Assembly (NCBI RefSeq): GCF_036345175.1
Contig: NZ_CP107780.1
Span: forward strand, 3,162,001 to 3,226,000
DNA length: 64,000 nt
DNA from: Streptomyces sp. NBC_00576
GTDB lineage: Bacteria > Actinomycetota > Actinomycetes > Streptomycetales > Streptomycetaceae
Reading direction: 5' to 3'
Of the stretch, positions 1 through 8,860 are shown one piece after another. How positions within the stretch are numbered: position 1 is the stretch's first letter; every line of letters begins with the position of its first letter. A program made the translations under genes and the position numbers. The notes under the pieces are model-generated. The model made no database searches, was not told the origin of the DNA, and saw only the letters and a program-made list of their open reading frames with translations.

Positions 1-19
1 CGGAGGGCTCAGTTGTCAT
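1..19 (-). CDS. Start of a gene after the histidine kinase, probably its response regulator (partial)
   Basis: An ATG at 19-17 on the minus strand opens a frame reading MTTEPS and runs off the left edge. It overlaps the last 11 bases of the histidine kinase gene, the arrangement expected of a translationally coupled response regulator. NarL/LuxR-type regulators normally follow HisKA_3 kinases, so this identity is inferred from position only; six codons show no domain. Confidence 0.4.
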
Positions 20-1274
20 GGCGCACCAACGGTACGCGTGCCGAGACCGCCGTGCCCTGGCCCGGCTCGGACTCCACGGTGAGCGCGCCCGCGATGCGTT
101 CCGCGCGGGCGCGCATGCCGTCGAGGCCGAAGCCGCCGGAGCGGGTGCGTTCGCGGACCGCGAGCGGGTCGAAGCCCTCGCCGTCGTCGCGGATGTCGAG
201 GATCACCTCGTCGCCGAGGAAGGTCAGGGTGACGCCGACCCTTGACGCTCGGGCGTGGCGGGAGGCGTTCGACAGGGCTTCCTGGGCGATGCGCAGGAGG
301 GTCGCCGAGAGTTCGGCGTGCAGGTGTTCCGCCGGGCCGGTGACCGTGAACTCGGCGCGGGCGTCCGTTCGTTCGGCCCAGTCCGCGACCGTCTTCTTCA
401 GGGCTTCCGGCAGTCCGTCGTTCTCCAGGGCCACGGGGGCCAGGTTCTGTACGGAACGGCGGGCCTCGCCCAGGCTGTGGCGGGCCAGTTTCATGGCGCG
501 GTCGATGTGTTCGCGCGCCTGGGTCCGGTCGGGGGTGTTCGTCACCACCTGGAGCTGGGCGATGATCCCGGTCAGGCCCTGGGCGATGGTGTCGTGGATC
601 TCGGCGGCCAGCCGGCGCCGTTCGTCCGCGACGCCCGCTTCCCTTGCCTGGTGCAGGAGTTGGGCGTGCAGGGCGGCGTTCTCGTCGAGGGCCTGCTGCA
701 ACGCCGTGTTGGTGCGTTCGAGTTCGGTGATGGTGACGGCCCGGTCGCGGGAGCGCTGCTCCTCCTGCTCGGTGGCGTGGGCGACCAGCGCCTGCAGACC
801 GAAGTTGACGACCAGCAGCGCGGCGAACGCGGCCCACTGGACCCCGCTCTCGAACAACAATCCGCCGGCCTGCGCGGCGGCCACGGTGACCGCGCTGGCG
901 AACAGCCCGAGCCGCCGCCACATGCCCGGAATCAGCTCGTCGGCGTCCATGTAGCCGGTGGCGGCGTAGAACGCGAAGAACGGGTTGATCCAGGTGAGCA
1001 GGAAGGCGATCGCCCAGCGGACGATGTAGTAAGCCGTCCCCGCCCGGGAAGGGGTCCGGCCACGATCGGCCCGCCGCGAGCGGGTGCCGTGCCACCAGGC
1101 CTGGAGCGCGAGCGCGGCGCCGACCAGGGCCCCGGCGGCCTGCCACTCGACGGGGCCGTCGATCAGTTCGGCGGAGACGGCCGCGAGGACGACGCTGACA
1201 CCGAGCAGCCCGTACGGCCCCCAGATGTGGAGTTGCTCCATGCGCCGGTCGTTCTCTGTGTCCGCCGCGGTCAT
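9..1274 (-). CDS. Two-component sensor histidine kinase, NarL/DesK type (HisKA_3)
   Basis: Membrane sensor kinase of 421 aa. About five hydrophobic segments occupy the first 180 residues. A coiled-coil stretch and the HisKA_3 H-box follow, with the phospho-accepting His in EIHDTIAQGL, then an N-box (EALSNASRHA) and G-boxes (DIRDDGEGFD, GGFGLDGM). The ATG at 1274 (MTAADTEN) is chosen because upstream residues are low-complexity and overlap the preceding spacer. It lies 59 bp downstream of an ABC-2 permease on the same strand. Kinases of this group often sense envelope stress or a drug and control the adjacent exporter. The signal is unknown. Confidence 0.88.
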   Translation of the reverse strand: MTAADTENDRRMEQLHIWGPYGLLGVSVVLAAVSAELIDGPVEWQAAGALVGAALALQAWWHGTRSRRADRGRTPSRAGTAYYIVRWAIAFLLTWINPFFAFYAATGYMDADELIPGMWRRLGLFASAVTVAAAQAGGLLFESGVQWAAFAALLVVNFGLQALVAHATEQEEQRSRDRAVTITELERTNTALQQALDENAALHAQLLHQAREAGVADERRRLAAEIHDTIAQGLTGIIAQLQVVTNTPDRTQAREHIDRAMKLARHSLGEARRSVQNLAPVALENDGLPEALKKTVADWAERTDARAEFTVTGPAEHLHAELSATLLRIAQEALSNASRHARASRVGVTLTFLGDEVILDIRDDGEGFDPLAVRERTRSGGFGLDGMRARAERIAGALTVESEPGQGTAVSARVPLVRHDN

Positions 1275-1333
1275 GTCCCCAGTCTGCACGGACCGCCGAC
1301 CGTCCCCTACCCCCATTACCCCCATGGCTCCCG

Positions 1334-2092
1334 CTACTCCCACCGGAACCAGCGCGCTGCGCCGGCCGTCAGCAGTACCGTCCAGGCCACCAGCACGCCC
1401 AGGTGGTCCCAGCCGGGCCAGTTCCCCGCCGCCGCCCGGTTCAGTGCCTCGGCCGCCGCGCCGAACGGGGTGCAGCCGACGATCCTGGCCAGCACGTCCG
1501 GCATGGTCTGCACCGGCGCCCACAGGCCCGCGCAGAACATCGACGGGAAGAACACTGCCGACCCGATCGCACCCGCGACCTTCGTCGTCCGGGACAGCGC
1601 GGAGATCACCGCGCCCAGCGCGAGGGCGACCAGGACGGTCAGGACGAGGGCCAGGGCGTAGCCGAAGGGCTGCCGAGGCAGTCGTACGTCGAAGGCGAAC
1701 CGGCCCACCGCGAGGGCGAGCAGCGACGAGGTCAGGGCCGCCCCGCCGTACACCAGCATCTGTGCGGAGAGCAGGGCGGCGGGGCGGACCGGGGTGGTGG
1801 CCATCCGGCGCAGGATGCCGCGCTCGCGGTAGCCGGTGAGGGTCTGCGGCATGGACTGGAGCCCGCCGACGATCGGACCGAGCAGCACGGCCACCGGTAC
1901 GTACACGTCGATCGTCCGCAGGCCGCCCAGGTCGGCTTCGGGGTCACTGAAGGAGGGGATCGAGCCGAGGATCACCAGGAGGAGCGTCGGGAACAGCAGG
2001 ATCCAGAAGAGAGCGCCGGGTTCGCGGCGCAGCAGCCGGATCTCGGTCCTCAGTACGGCGGTGTCGGCGATGGATGTGTTCATGACGCTCAT
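1334..2092 (-). CDS. ABC-2 type exporter, membrane subunit (DrrB-like)
   Basis: A 252-aa integral membrane protein with about six hydrophobic segments and the ABC-2 layout: an N-terminal cytoplasmic stretch, a helix (ALFWILLFPTLLLVIL), a long extracytoplasmic loop, then five helices. The ATG at 2092 overlaps the stop of the ATPase gene by 4 bp (ATGA), so the two are translationally coupled and should form one transporter. DrrAB-like pairs export drugs or lipophilic molecules; the substrate cannot be read from sequence. The downstream kinase suggests control by a two-component system. Confidence 0.88.
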   Translation of the reverse strand: MSVMNTSIADTAVLRTEIRLLRREPGALFWILLFPTLLLVILGSIPSFSDPEADLGGLRTIDVYVPVAVLLGPIVGGLQSMPQTLTGYRERGILRRMATTPVRPAALLSAQMLVYGGAALTSSLLALAVGRFAFDVRLPRQPFGYALALVLTVLVALALGAVISALSRTTKVAGAIGSAVFFPSMFCAGLWAPVQTMPDVLARIVGCTPFGAAAEALNRAAAGNWPGWDHLGVLVAWTVLLTAGAARWFRWE

Positions 2093-3006
2093 GCCGCCCT
2101 GCCTTCTTGAGGTTGTCCCGTGAGGTCGAGGAACGCGTCGTCCAACGTGGCGTCGGTGACACGGAGTTGGTGGGCGGTGACATGGCTGCGGGCGAGGAGG
2201 GTGATGACGGCGTTGACGGTCTCGTCGGTGCCGGAGAGGGTGACGCGGCCGTCCCTGTAGTCGACCGACGCGAGCGCCGGAAGCGTGCTCAGGGTGTCCT
2301 CGGCCAAGGGCGCGGACGGTGTGAAACTGATCACCGTGGCGCCCGCCGAGCGGCGGATCAGACCGGCCGGGGTGTCCAGGGCGGCGATCCGTCCTTTGTC
2401 GATCACGGCGATCCGGTCGCAGAGCCGCTGCGCCTCCTCCATGAAGTGGGTGACGAGGAGGACGGTCACCCCGCTCGCCCGTACGTCCTCGATGAGCTGC
2501 CACGTGTCCCGGCGGGCGCGGGGATCGAGGCCTGTCGTCAGTTCGTCGAGGACGACGACCCGGGGGCTGCCGATGAGCGCGAGCGCGATGAACAGGCGCT
2601 GTTTCTGGCCACCGGAGAGCTTGCCGAACCTGGCGTCGAGACGGTCGGTCAGGCCGAGGCGCTCGGCCAGCGGGCGCCAGTCGGCCGGGCGTGGATAGAA
2701 GGCGGCGTACAGCTCCAGGGCCTCGCGGACGGTCAGCTTGGCCTGCAGTTCGCTCTGCTGGAGCTGGGCGCCCAGGACCCGGCTGGTGGCCTCGTGGTCG
2801 GTGACCGGGTCGAGGCCGGCGACCCGGACCCGGCCGCCGTCGGGAACGCGCAGGCCCTCCACGCATTCGACGGTGGTCGTCTTGCCGGCGCCGTTCGGGC
2901 CGAGGATGCCGAAGATCTCGCCCTCCTCCACCGCGAAGGAGATGCCGTCCACGACGGGCCGGCCGCCGTAGGACTTGCGCAGTTCGCTTACTTCGATGAC
3001 GGACAT
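2089..3006 (-). CDS. ABC-2 type exporter, ATP-binding subunit (DrrA-like)
   Basis: A 305-aa nucleotide-binding subunit. It has Walker A GPNGAGKTTT, Q-loop region (GAQLQQSEL), signature LSGGQKQR, Walker B VVVLDELTTGLDP and the switch His in LLVTHFMEEA, all intact. A C-terminal extension of about 90 aa after the ABC domain is typical of the DrrA/CcmA branch. The ATG at 3006 (MSVIEVSEL) starts at the usual family N-terminus; in-frame codons farther upstream add an Arg-rich stretch with no family match. It heads the minus-strand operon ATPase-permease-kinase-regulator, and its promoter should lie in the 182-bp divergent spacer. Confidence 0.92.
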   Translation of the reverse strand: MSVIEVSELRKSYGGRPVVDGISFAVEEGEIFGILGPNGAGKTTTVECVEGLRVPDGGRVRVAGLDPVTDHEATSRVLGAQLQQSELQAKLTVREALELYAAFYPRPADWRPLAERLGLTDRLDARFGKLSGGQKQRLFIALALIGSPRVVVLDELTTGLDPRARRDTWQLIEDVRASGVTVLLVTHFMEEAQRLCDRIAVIDKGRIAALDTPAGLIRRSAGATVISFTPSAPLAEDTLSTLPALASVDYRDGRVTLSGTDETVNAVITLLARSHVTAHQLRVTDATLDDAFLDLTGQPQEGRAA

Positions 3007-3063
3007 GCAATCAGCGTCGCGCTGCGGGAAGGGTCGGCACATCGGCCGACGCGCTCGGAACGG

Positions 3064-3083
3064 CATCAGCCGATCGGTTGATG
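3064..3083. promoter_or_regulatory. 20-bp near-perfect palindrome in divergent spacer
   Basis: The sequence CATCAGCCGATCGGTTGATG is palindromic except for one G/T pair at positions 6 and 15. It sits between the divergent starts at 3006 and 3189, where an operator could act on the ABC-2 operon, the exporter operon, or both. No regulator gene lies next to it except the two-component system at the left edge. Operator function is inferred. Confidence 0.45.
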
Positions 3084-3188
3084 CGCATGTACGACTTCTC
3101 GAACATGCAGGTCGTAGGACCTTCGGCCGACCGAGTTCGGGTCAAAACTCGGTAGGCACTGTCAGTGGTGGTCCGTAGGCTCGGTTCG

Positions 3189-5081
3189 ATGTCCACGACA
3201 CGTGCAACCGCAAAGGACCCCGCGGCCCACGCCGGCCGTTCCGCCGTACGCACTCTGCTGCGACTGTGGCCCTATGTGCGGCCGGTGCGCGCGCGGCTGT
3301 TCGCCGCCGCCGTCGTCGCCGTCCTCGCGTCGTGCATGGGGCTGGTGATTCCGCTCGTCCTGAAGTGGATGGTGGACGGGCCGATCGCCGACCATGACTC
3401 CCGCGGTGTGTGGTTCGGGGCGCTGTGGCTGCTGCTGCTCGGGGTCGGCGAGGCGCTGCTGTTCGGGCTGCGGCGGTGGCTGGTGGCCCGGCCGCTGGCC
3501 GGGGTCGAGGCGGCGATGCGGGCGGGGCTGTACCGGCGGCTCCAGCGGCTGCCGGTCGCCTTCCACGACCGGTGGCCGTCCGGGCAGTTGCTGTCCCGGG
3601 CGACGTCGGACCTGCAGCTGCTGCGGATGTTCCTCGCCTTCCCGCTGACGTTCCTGTTCGTCAACGCGGTGACGATCCTGGTCGGCGTGATCATCATGCT
3701 GGTCCAGGACTGGTCGCTCGGGCTGGTGATCCTGGGGCCCGCCATCCCCGTACTGATCGTGTGCATCGTCTTCGAGCGGCGCTACCACCTCGTGGCCCGG
3801 CGCGCACAGGACCAGGTGGGCGACCTGACGACGGTCGTCGAGGAGAGTGTCCTCGGCATCCGGATCATCAAGGGGTTCGGACGGCACCGCAGTCAGGCGC
3901 GGGCGTTCCGTGAGCTGTCGCGGACACTGCGCGGGACCGAACTGCACAAGGCCCGGCTGCTGTCGGCGATCTGGGCGGTGATCGTCACGCTGCCGGAGCT
4001 GGCGATCGGGGCGGCGCTCGTGCTGGGGACCGTGCAGGTCGCCGACGGCGATCTGTCGGCCGGCACGCTGGTCGCCTTCCTGTCCACGGCCCTCGCCCTG
4101 CGCTGGCCCGTCGACTCCATCGGCTTCCTGCTCGCGATGAGCCAGGACGCGGCCACCGCCACGGAACGGTACTTCGAGGTGATGGACGAGGATCCCGAGG
4201 GTGAGGGGAAGGTCGTTCCGGAAGAGGTGGTTCCGGGGGCCGGACCCCCTGCCGCTGTCGCCGATTCCTCGGGCGCCGAGCGTGGACTCCGCTTCCACGA
4301 CGTCTCCTTCCGGTATCCCGACGCCCCCGCCGACTCCCCGCCCGTCCTCGACCGCGTCGACCTCCGCATCCGTCCCGGCGAGTCCATGGCCCTCGTCGGC
4401 ACGACCGGCAGCGGCAAGACCACGCTCACCGCGCTCGTCCCCCGACTGCACGAGGTGACCTCGGGGCGCATCACCCTCGACGGGCAGGACATCGCCGCCC
4501 TGCCCAGGGAAGAGCTGCGTGCCCTGGTCGCCGTCGCCTTCGAGGAACCCACGCTCTTCTCGGCGAGCGTCGGCGACAACGTCCTCATGGGTGCCGGGGA
4601 CGAGGCGGGCGAGGCCGAGTTGCGTCACGCGCTCTCCGTGGCGCAGGCCGATTTCGTGCACTCGCTTCCGCAGGGGACGGACACCCAGGTCGGTGAGCAG
4701 GGCCTCAGTCTGTCCGGGGGCCAGCGGCAGCGGCTGGCGCTGGCCCGGGCGGTCGTGGGCAAGCCCCGGTTCCTCGTCCTCGACGACCCGCTGTCCGCGC
4801 TGGACGTGCACACGGAGGCCGCCGTCGAGGCCGCGCTGCGCCGGGTCCTCGCCGACACCACGGCCCTGATCGTGGCGCACCGCCCGTCCACGGTCCTGCT
4901 CGCCGACCGCGTCGCCCTGCTCTCCGGCGGCCGTATCGCCGCCGTGGGCACGCATCACGAACTCCTGCGGACGAACGCCGAGTACGCCTGGCTGATGGCC
5001 GGCGCGGACGAGGAGACCGACCGCAGAGACACCCCCCACGGCACCGACAGCACCGACAGCTTCGAGGAGGCCGCCCGATGA
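3189..5081 (+). CDS. Half-size ABC exporter, subunit with degenerate catalytic residue
   Basis: A 630-aa ABC transporter half: a six-helix membrane domain (about residues 30-330) fused to an ATPase domain. Walker A is GTTGSGKTT (about 404-412), the signature is LSGGQ (508-512), and the switch His is in LIVAHRP. The Walker B end reads VLDDPLSALD, with Asp533 where the catalytic Glu normally stands. The partner gene overlaps by 4 bp (ATGA at 5078) and has the Glu, so they probably form a heterodimer. The ATG at 3189 is preferred over a GTG at 3165 because the family N-terminus fits; neither has a strong ribosome site. Substrate unknown, probably a drug or lipid. Confidence 0.87.
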   Translation: MSTTRATAKDPAAHAGRSAVRTLLRLWPYVRPVRARLFAAAVVAVLASCMGLVIPLVLKWMVDGPIADHDSRGVWFGALWLLLLGVGEALLFGLRRWLVARPLAGVEAAMRAGLYRRLQRLPVAFHDRWPSGQLLSRATSDLQLLRMFLAFPLTFLFVNAVTILVGVIIMLVQDWSLGLVILGPAIPVLIVCIVFERRYHLVARRAQDQVGDLTTVVEESVLGIRIIKGFGRHRSQARAFRELSRTLRGTELHKARLLSAIWAVIVTLPELAIGAALVLGTVQVADGDLSAGTLVAFLSTALALRWPVDSIGFLLAMSQDAATATERYFEVMDEDPEGEGKVVPEEVVPGAGPPAAVADSSGAERGLRFHDVSFRYPDAPADSPPVLDRVDLRIRPGESMALVGTTGSGKTTLTALVPRLHEVTSGRITLDGQDIAALPREELRALVAVAFEEPTLFSASVGDNVLMGAGDEAGEAELRHALSVAQADFVHSLPQGTDTQVGEQGLSLSGGQRQRLALARAVVGKPRFLVLDDPLSALDVHTEAAVEAALRRVLADTTALIVAHRPSTVLLADRVALLSGGRIAAVGTHHELLRTNAEYAWLMAGADEETDRRDTPHGTDSTDSFEEAAR

Positions 5082-6985
5082 CGGCGCCCACGACCACCGC
5101 GCCGACCCCCGACGACGACCAGCCCGCCAGGCCGGACGCCGAACAGGACGCCAAAGCCGCCCTCACCGATCCCCGATCCCCCTCCTCCTCCCCCGACGAC
5201 CCCTTCGACCAGGACGACCTCCCCACCCCCAAGGGCGCCACCGCCGCCCTGCTCCGGTCCCTTCTCGCCCCGATGAGGGGGCGCGTCGCCCTCACGGCCG
5301 TGCTTCTGCTGTTCCAGCAGGCGGCCGTCCAGGCGGGCCCGCTGCTCGTCGCATACGCCATCGACCGTGCCGTACCGGCCTTCCGCGACCACGACAACGG
5401 GCCGCTCGTCGCGGTCGGGGTCGGCTATCTGCTCTGCGCGCTGGCCTCGGGCGGGCTGCAGTACTGGTTCATCTCCGCCGCCGCCCGGGTCAGTCAGGAC
5501 GCGCTGCTCGATCTGCGCGGGCGTATCTTCCGGCACGCGCAGGCGCTCAGCCTCGACTTCCATGAGCGCTACACCTCGGGCCGGCTGATCTCCCGTTCCA
5601 CGGCGGACGTCGAGTCGCTGCGCGAGCTGCTGAACGACGGGCTCCAGGAACTCGTCACCATCGCGCTGTCCTTCGCCTACATCTCGGCCGTCCTGCTCTG
5701 GCTGGATCTGAGCCTCGGCGCGCTCGCCATCGCCTCCTTCGTGCCGCTGTACCTCCTCGTCCGGCTCTACCGGCGCCGGGCCGGCCGGGTGTACGCGCTT
5801 CGGTCCACCGCGATCGCCGCCGTCATCGTCAAGTTCGTCGAGACGATGAACGGCATCCGGCCGGTGCGCGCGTTCCGTCGCGAGGCCCCCAACGACGCGG
5901 AGTTCGAGGCTCTCAACCGGCATCACGAGCGGAAGAACGGCGACGCGATCCTGGAGATGGCCCGTTACGTCGTCGGCTCCCGGGTCGTCGCCAACACGGC
6001 TGTCGCGGCGCTGGTGTTGTGGGGTGCGCACCGGGTCGCGGACGGTTCGCTGGAGCTGGGTGTGCTGGCCGCCGCCGTGCTGTATCTGCGCCGGCTGTAC
6101 GACCCGATCGACCGGCTCGGTATGTTCCTCAACTCCTACCAGTCGGCCACCGCCTCCCTGGAGAAGATCTCCGGGCTGCTCGCCCAGGCACCCTCGGTCC
6201 CGGAGCCGTCGGCTCCGCGGGAGCTTCCGGTACGTGAGTCCGAGCACCCGGGGCGCGAGGTCGTCTTCGACGGGGTCCGGTTCGCCTATCGCACCGGCGG
6301 CGAGGTGCTGCCCCGCTTCGACCTCACCCTCCCGGCCGGGCAGACCGTCGCGGTCGTCGGCTCGACCGGCGCCGGCAAGTCCACCCTGGCCAAGCTGCTC
6401 GCCCGCTTCTACGACCCCACCGAGGGACACGTCCTCCTCGACGGCGTCGATCTGCGCGACCTGTCGGGCAGAGACCTGCGGCGCGGGGTCGTGATGGTGA
6501 CGCAGGAGGCCTTCCTGTTCTCCGGCAGCGTCGCCGACAACATCGCCATCGGCCGCCCGGACGCCGAGCGCGAGGAGATCGAGCGCGCGGCCAAGGCGAT
6601 CGGCGCCCACGACTTCATCACCACCCTGCCCGACGGCTACGACACGGACGTACGCAAACGAGGTGGCCGTATCTCTGCGGGGCAGCGCCAACTGGTCGCG
6701 TTCGCACGGGCGTTGCTCGCCGATCCGGCGGTGCTGATCCTCGACGAGGCGACCAGTTCGCTCGACATCCCGGGTGAACGGGCCGTGCAGCGGGCGATGT
6801 CGACGGTACTGAAGGGGCGTACGGCCGTCGTGATCGCGCACCGGCTGTCGACCGTCGAGATCGCCGACCGGGTGCTGGTGATGGAGCACGGACGGGTCGT
6901 CGAGGACGGGGCCCCGGCCGAACTCATCGCCGGTACGGGCCGGTTCGCGGATCTGCACCGGGCCTGGCGGGACAGCCTGGCGTGA
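5078..6985 (+). CDS. Half-size ABC exporter, catalytically complete subunit
   Basis: A 635-aa partner of the preceding gene. A Pro/Asp-rich N-terminus of about 60 aa precedes six membrane helices and an ATPase domain with Walker A GSTGAGKST, Walker B LILDEATSSLD (catalytic Glu557) and switch His (VIAHRLST). Its signature is ISAGQ (532-536) rather than LSGGQ. In heterodimeric exporters the signature of one subunit completes the ATP site of the other. Here this Glu-bearing site pairs with the perfect LSGGQ of the first gene, and the Asp-bearing site with the weaker ISAGQ. That is the pattern of a BmrCD/TM287-288-like asymmetric exporter. Confidence 0.9.
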   Translation: MTAPTTTAPTPDDDQPARPDAEQDAKAALTDPRSPSSSPDDPFDQDDLPTPKGATAALLRSLLAPMRGRVALTAVLLLFQQAAVQAGPLLVAYAIDRAVPAFRDHDNGPLVAVGVGYLLCALASGGLQYWFISAAARVSQDALLDLRGRIFRHAQALSLDFHERYTSGRLISRSTADVESLRELLNDGLQELVTIALSFAYISAVLLWLDLSLGALAIASFVPLYLLVRLYRRRAGRVYALRSTAIAAVIVKFVETMNGIRPVRAFRREAPNDAEFEALNRHHERKNGDAILEMARYVVGSRVVANTAVAALVLWGAHRVADGSLELGVLAAAVLYLRRLYDPIDRLGMFLNSYQSATASLEKISGLLAQAPSVPEPSAPRELPVRESEHPGREVVFDGVRFAYRTGGEVLPRFDLTLPAGQTVAVVGSTGAGKSTLAKLLARFYDPTEGHVLLDGVDLRDLSGRDLRRGVVMVTQEAFLFSGSVADNIAIGRPDAEREEIERAAKAIGAHDFITTLPDGYDTDVRKRGGRISAGQRQLVAFARALLADPAVLILDEATSSLDIPGERAVQRAMSTVLKGRTAVVIAHRLSTVEIADRVLVMEHGRVVEDGAPAELIAGTGRFADLHRAWRDSLA

Positions 6986-7060
6986 GCGCGTGAGTTCGTG
7001 GGGTCATGAGCACTGGGTACGGGACGGAACGGCACAGCACGGAACGGGGACGACGGGTAA

Positions 7061-8860
7061 ATGATCGACGCGTACGAGGATCCCGGCACGCCCGACTCCC
7101 GTGGCCCCGCCCGCTATCTGCTGTGGCTGGTGCGGCAGCAGTGGCGGCGGTGTGCGGTCGGGGCGCTGCTGGGCAGCACCTGGACGACGCTGATGGCACT
7201 GTCGCCGTATCTGCTGTCCCGGGCCGTCGATGACGGTCTCGAACCGGGTGACCAGGCCGTGCTGGCCGGCTGGGCGGGCGCGATCCTCGCCGCCGGGACG
7301 TTCAGTGCGTGGCTGAGTATCATGCGGCACCGCACGATGACCCGGGTCCGGATGGACGCCAACTTCCGTACGGTCAAGGTCGTGATCGGGCAGGCCGTGC
7401 GGCTGGGGGCCGCGCTGCCCCGGCAGGTCGGGGCCGGGGAGGTCGTGACGATCGGCGTCGGTGACGTGCAGACGATCGCCCAGTCGCTGACGTTCGTCGG
7501 GCCGGGTGTCGGCGCGATCGTCTCCTACAGCGTGGTCGCCGGACTGCTGCTGTCGGTGTCACCGACGCTCGCCGCCGTGATCCTGCTCGGCGTGCCCGTG
7601 GTCGCCGTCCTCGTCGGGCCGTTGCTCGGCCGGCTGCAGGGAGTGGAGTCGTCGTACCGGGAGCGTCAGGGCGTCCTGACCGCCCGGATCGGGGACCTCT
7701 CGGGCGGACTGCGCGTCCTCAACGGGCTCGGCGGCAAAGGGCTGTTCGCCGACGCCTTCCGGCGTGACTCGCGCCGCCTCCAGGAGCAGGGGTACCGGGT
7801 CGGGGCGGTGAGCAGCTGGATCCAGGCGCTCGGGGTCGGGCTGCCGACGCTGTTCCTGGCCCTGGTGACCTGGCTCGCGGCCCGGCTCGCCGCCCAAGGG
7901 TCGATCAGCGTGGGCGAGTTGGTGTCGGTGTACGGCTATGTCGCCGTGCTGATCATGCCGGTGGCGTTCTTCATCGAGTGCGGTTTCCAGATCAGCCGGG
8001 CCCTGGTGGCCGCCCGGCGGGTCGTACGGTTCCTGGCGCTCGACCCCGACGACGACAGCAGCGGCGGCGGTGGCCGGGGCTTGGACGCGCCCGCGTCGCC
8101 GTCCGCACTCCACGACCCCGACTCCGGCGTGAGAGTCGTACCGGGGCGGCTGACCGCGCTCGCCGGTGCCCGGCCCGGCGATGCCTCCGCCGTCGTCGAC
8201 CGGCTCGGCCGGTTCGCGCCGTCGGCGGCGACCTGGGGCAGCGTACGGCTCGACGAGATCGCCCTCGCCCAGGTGCGCGCCCGCATCCTGGTCGCCGACA
8301 ACGAGGCCGACCTGTTCGCCGGGACCCTGCGCGAACTGGTCTCCGGGCGCGGGGAGCACGGCGAGGAGGCCATCGCGCGGGCGGTGCGCGCGGCCGTCGC
8401 CGACGACATCGTCCTCGGGCTGCCGGACGGGCTGGACTCGGCGATCGACGCGCAGGGCCGCAACCTCTCCGGCGGGCAGCGGCAGCGCGTACGGCTGGTG
8501 CGGGCGCTGCTCGCCGACCCGGAGGTGCTGCTCGCCGTCGAGCCGACGTCGGCGCTGGACGCGCACACCGAGGCCGCCGTCGCGGACCGGCTGCGCGCCG
8601 AGCGCGGCGAGCGCACGGACCGTACGACCGTCGTGGCGTCCACATCGCCCCTGCTGCTGGACCGGGCGGACACCGTGTACTACCTCATCGACGGCAAGGC
8701 GGCGGCCGTCGGCAGCCACCAGCGCCTGCTCGCGGAGGAACCGGGATACCGGGCCCTGGTGGCACGCGACGCGGACGAGATCGACGAGGAAGGCCGGCAG
8801 GACCGGCAGGACCTGGCCGGCGAAGAGGGCCTGGAGAACATCGAGGAGTCCGTACGGTGA
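7061..8860 (+). CDS. Half-size ABC exporter, ATP-site-dead subunit
   Basis: A 599-aa protein with a normal six-helix exporter domain (about residues 20-325) but a decayed ATPase domain. The Walker A position reads LAGARPGDAS, with no GxxGxGK(S/T). The Walker B is VLLAVEPTSALD, with Val for the Mg-binding Asp, and no switch His is visible (VVASTSPLLL). The signature LSGGQRQR (about 469-473) is perfect. It therefore probably cannot hydrolyse ATP in its own site but can complete the partner's site. The next gene starts inside its stop (GTGA at 8857), which implies co-translation and a heterodimer. A 75-bp gap separates it from the first exporter pair. Confidence 0.85.
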   Translation: MIDAYEDPGTPDSRGPARYLLWLVRQQWRRCAVGALLGSTWTTLMALSPYLLSRAVDDGLEPGDQAVLAGWAGAILAAGTFSAWLSIMRHRTMTRVRMDANFRTVKVVIGQAVRLGAALPRQVGAGEVVTIGVGDVQTIAQSLTFVGPGVGAIVSYSVVAGLLLSVSPTLAAVILLGVPVVAVLVGPLLGRLQGVESSYRERQGVLTARIGDLSGGLRVLNGLGGKGLFADAFRRDSRRLQEQGYRVGAVSSWIQALGVGLPTLFLALVTWLAARLAAQGSISVGELVSVYGYVAVLIMPVAFFIECGFQISRALVAARRVVRFLALDPDDDSSGGGGRGLDAPASPSALHDPDSGVRVVPGRLTALAGARPGDASAVVDRLGRFAPSAATWGSVRLDEIALAQVRARILVADNEADLFAGTLRELVSGRGEHGEEAIARAVRAAVADDIVLGLPDGLDSAIDAQGRNLSGGQRQRVRLVRALLADPEVLLAVEPTSALDAHTEAAVADRLRAERGERTDRTTVVASTSPLLLDRADTVYYLIDGKAAAVGSHQRLLAEEPGYRALVARDADEIDEEGRQDRQDLAGEEGLENIEESVR

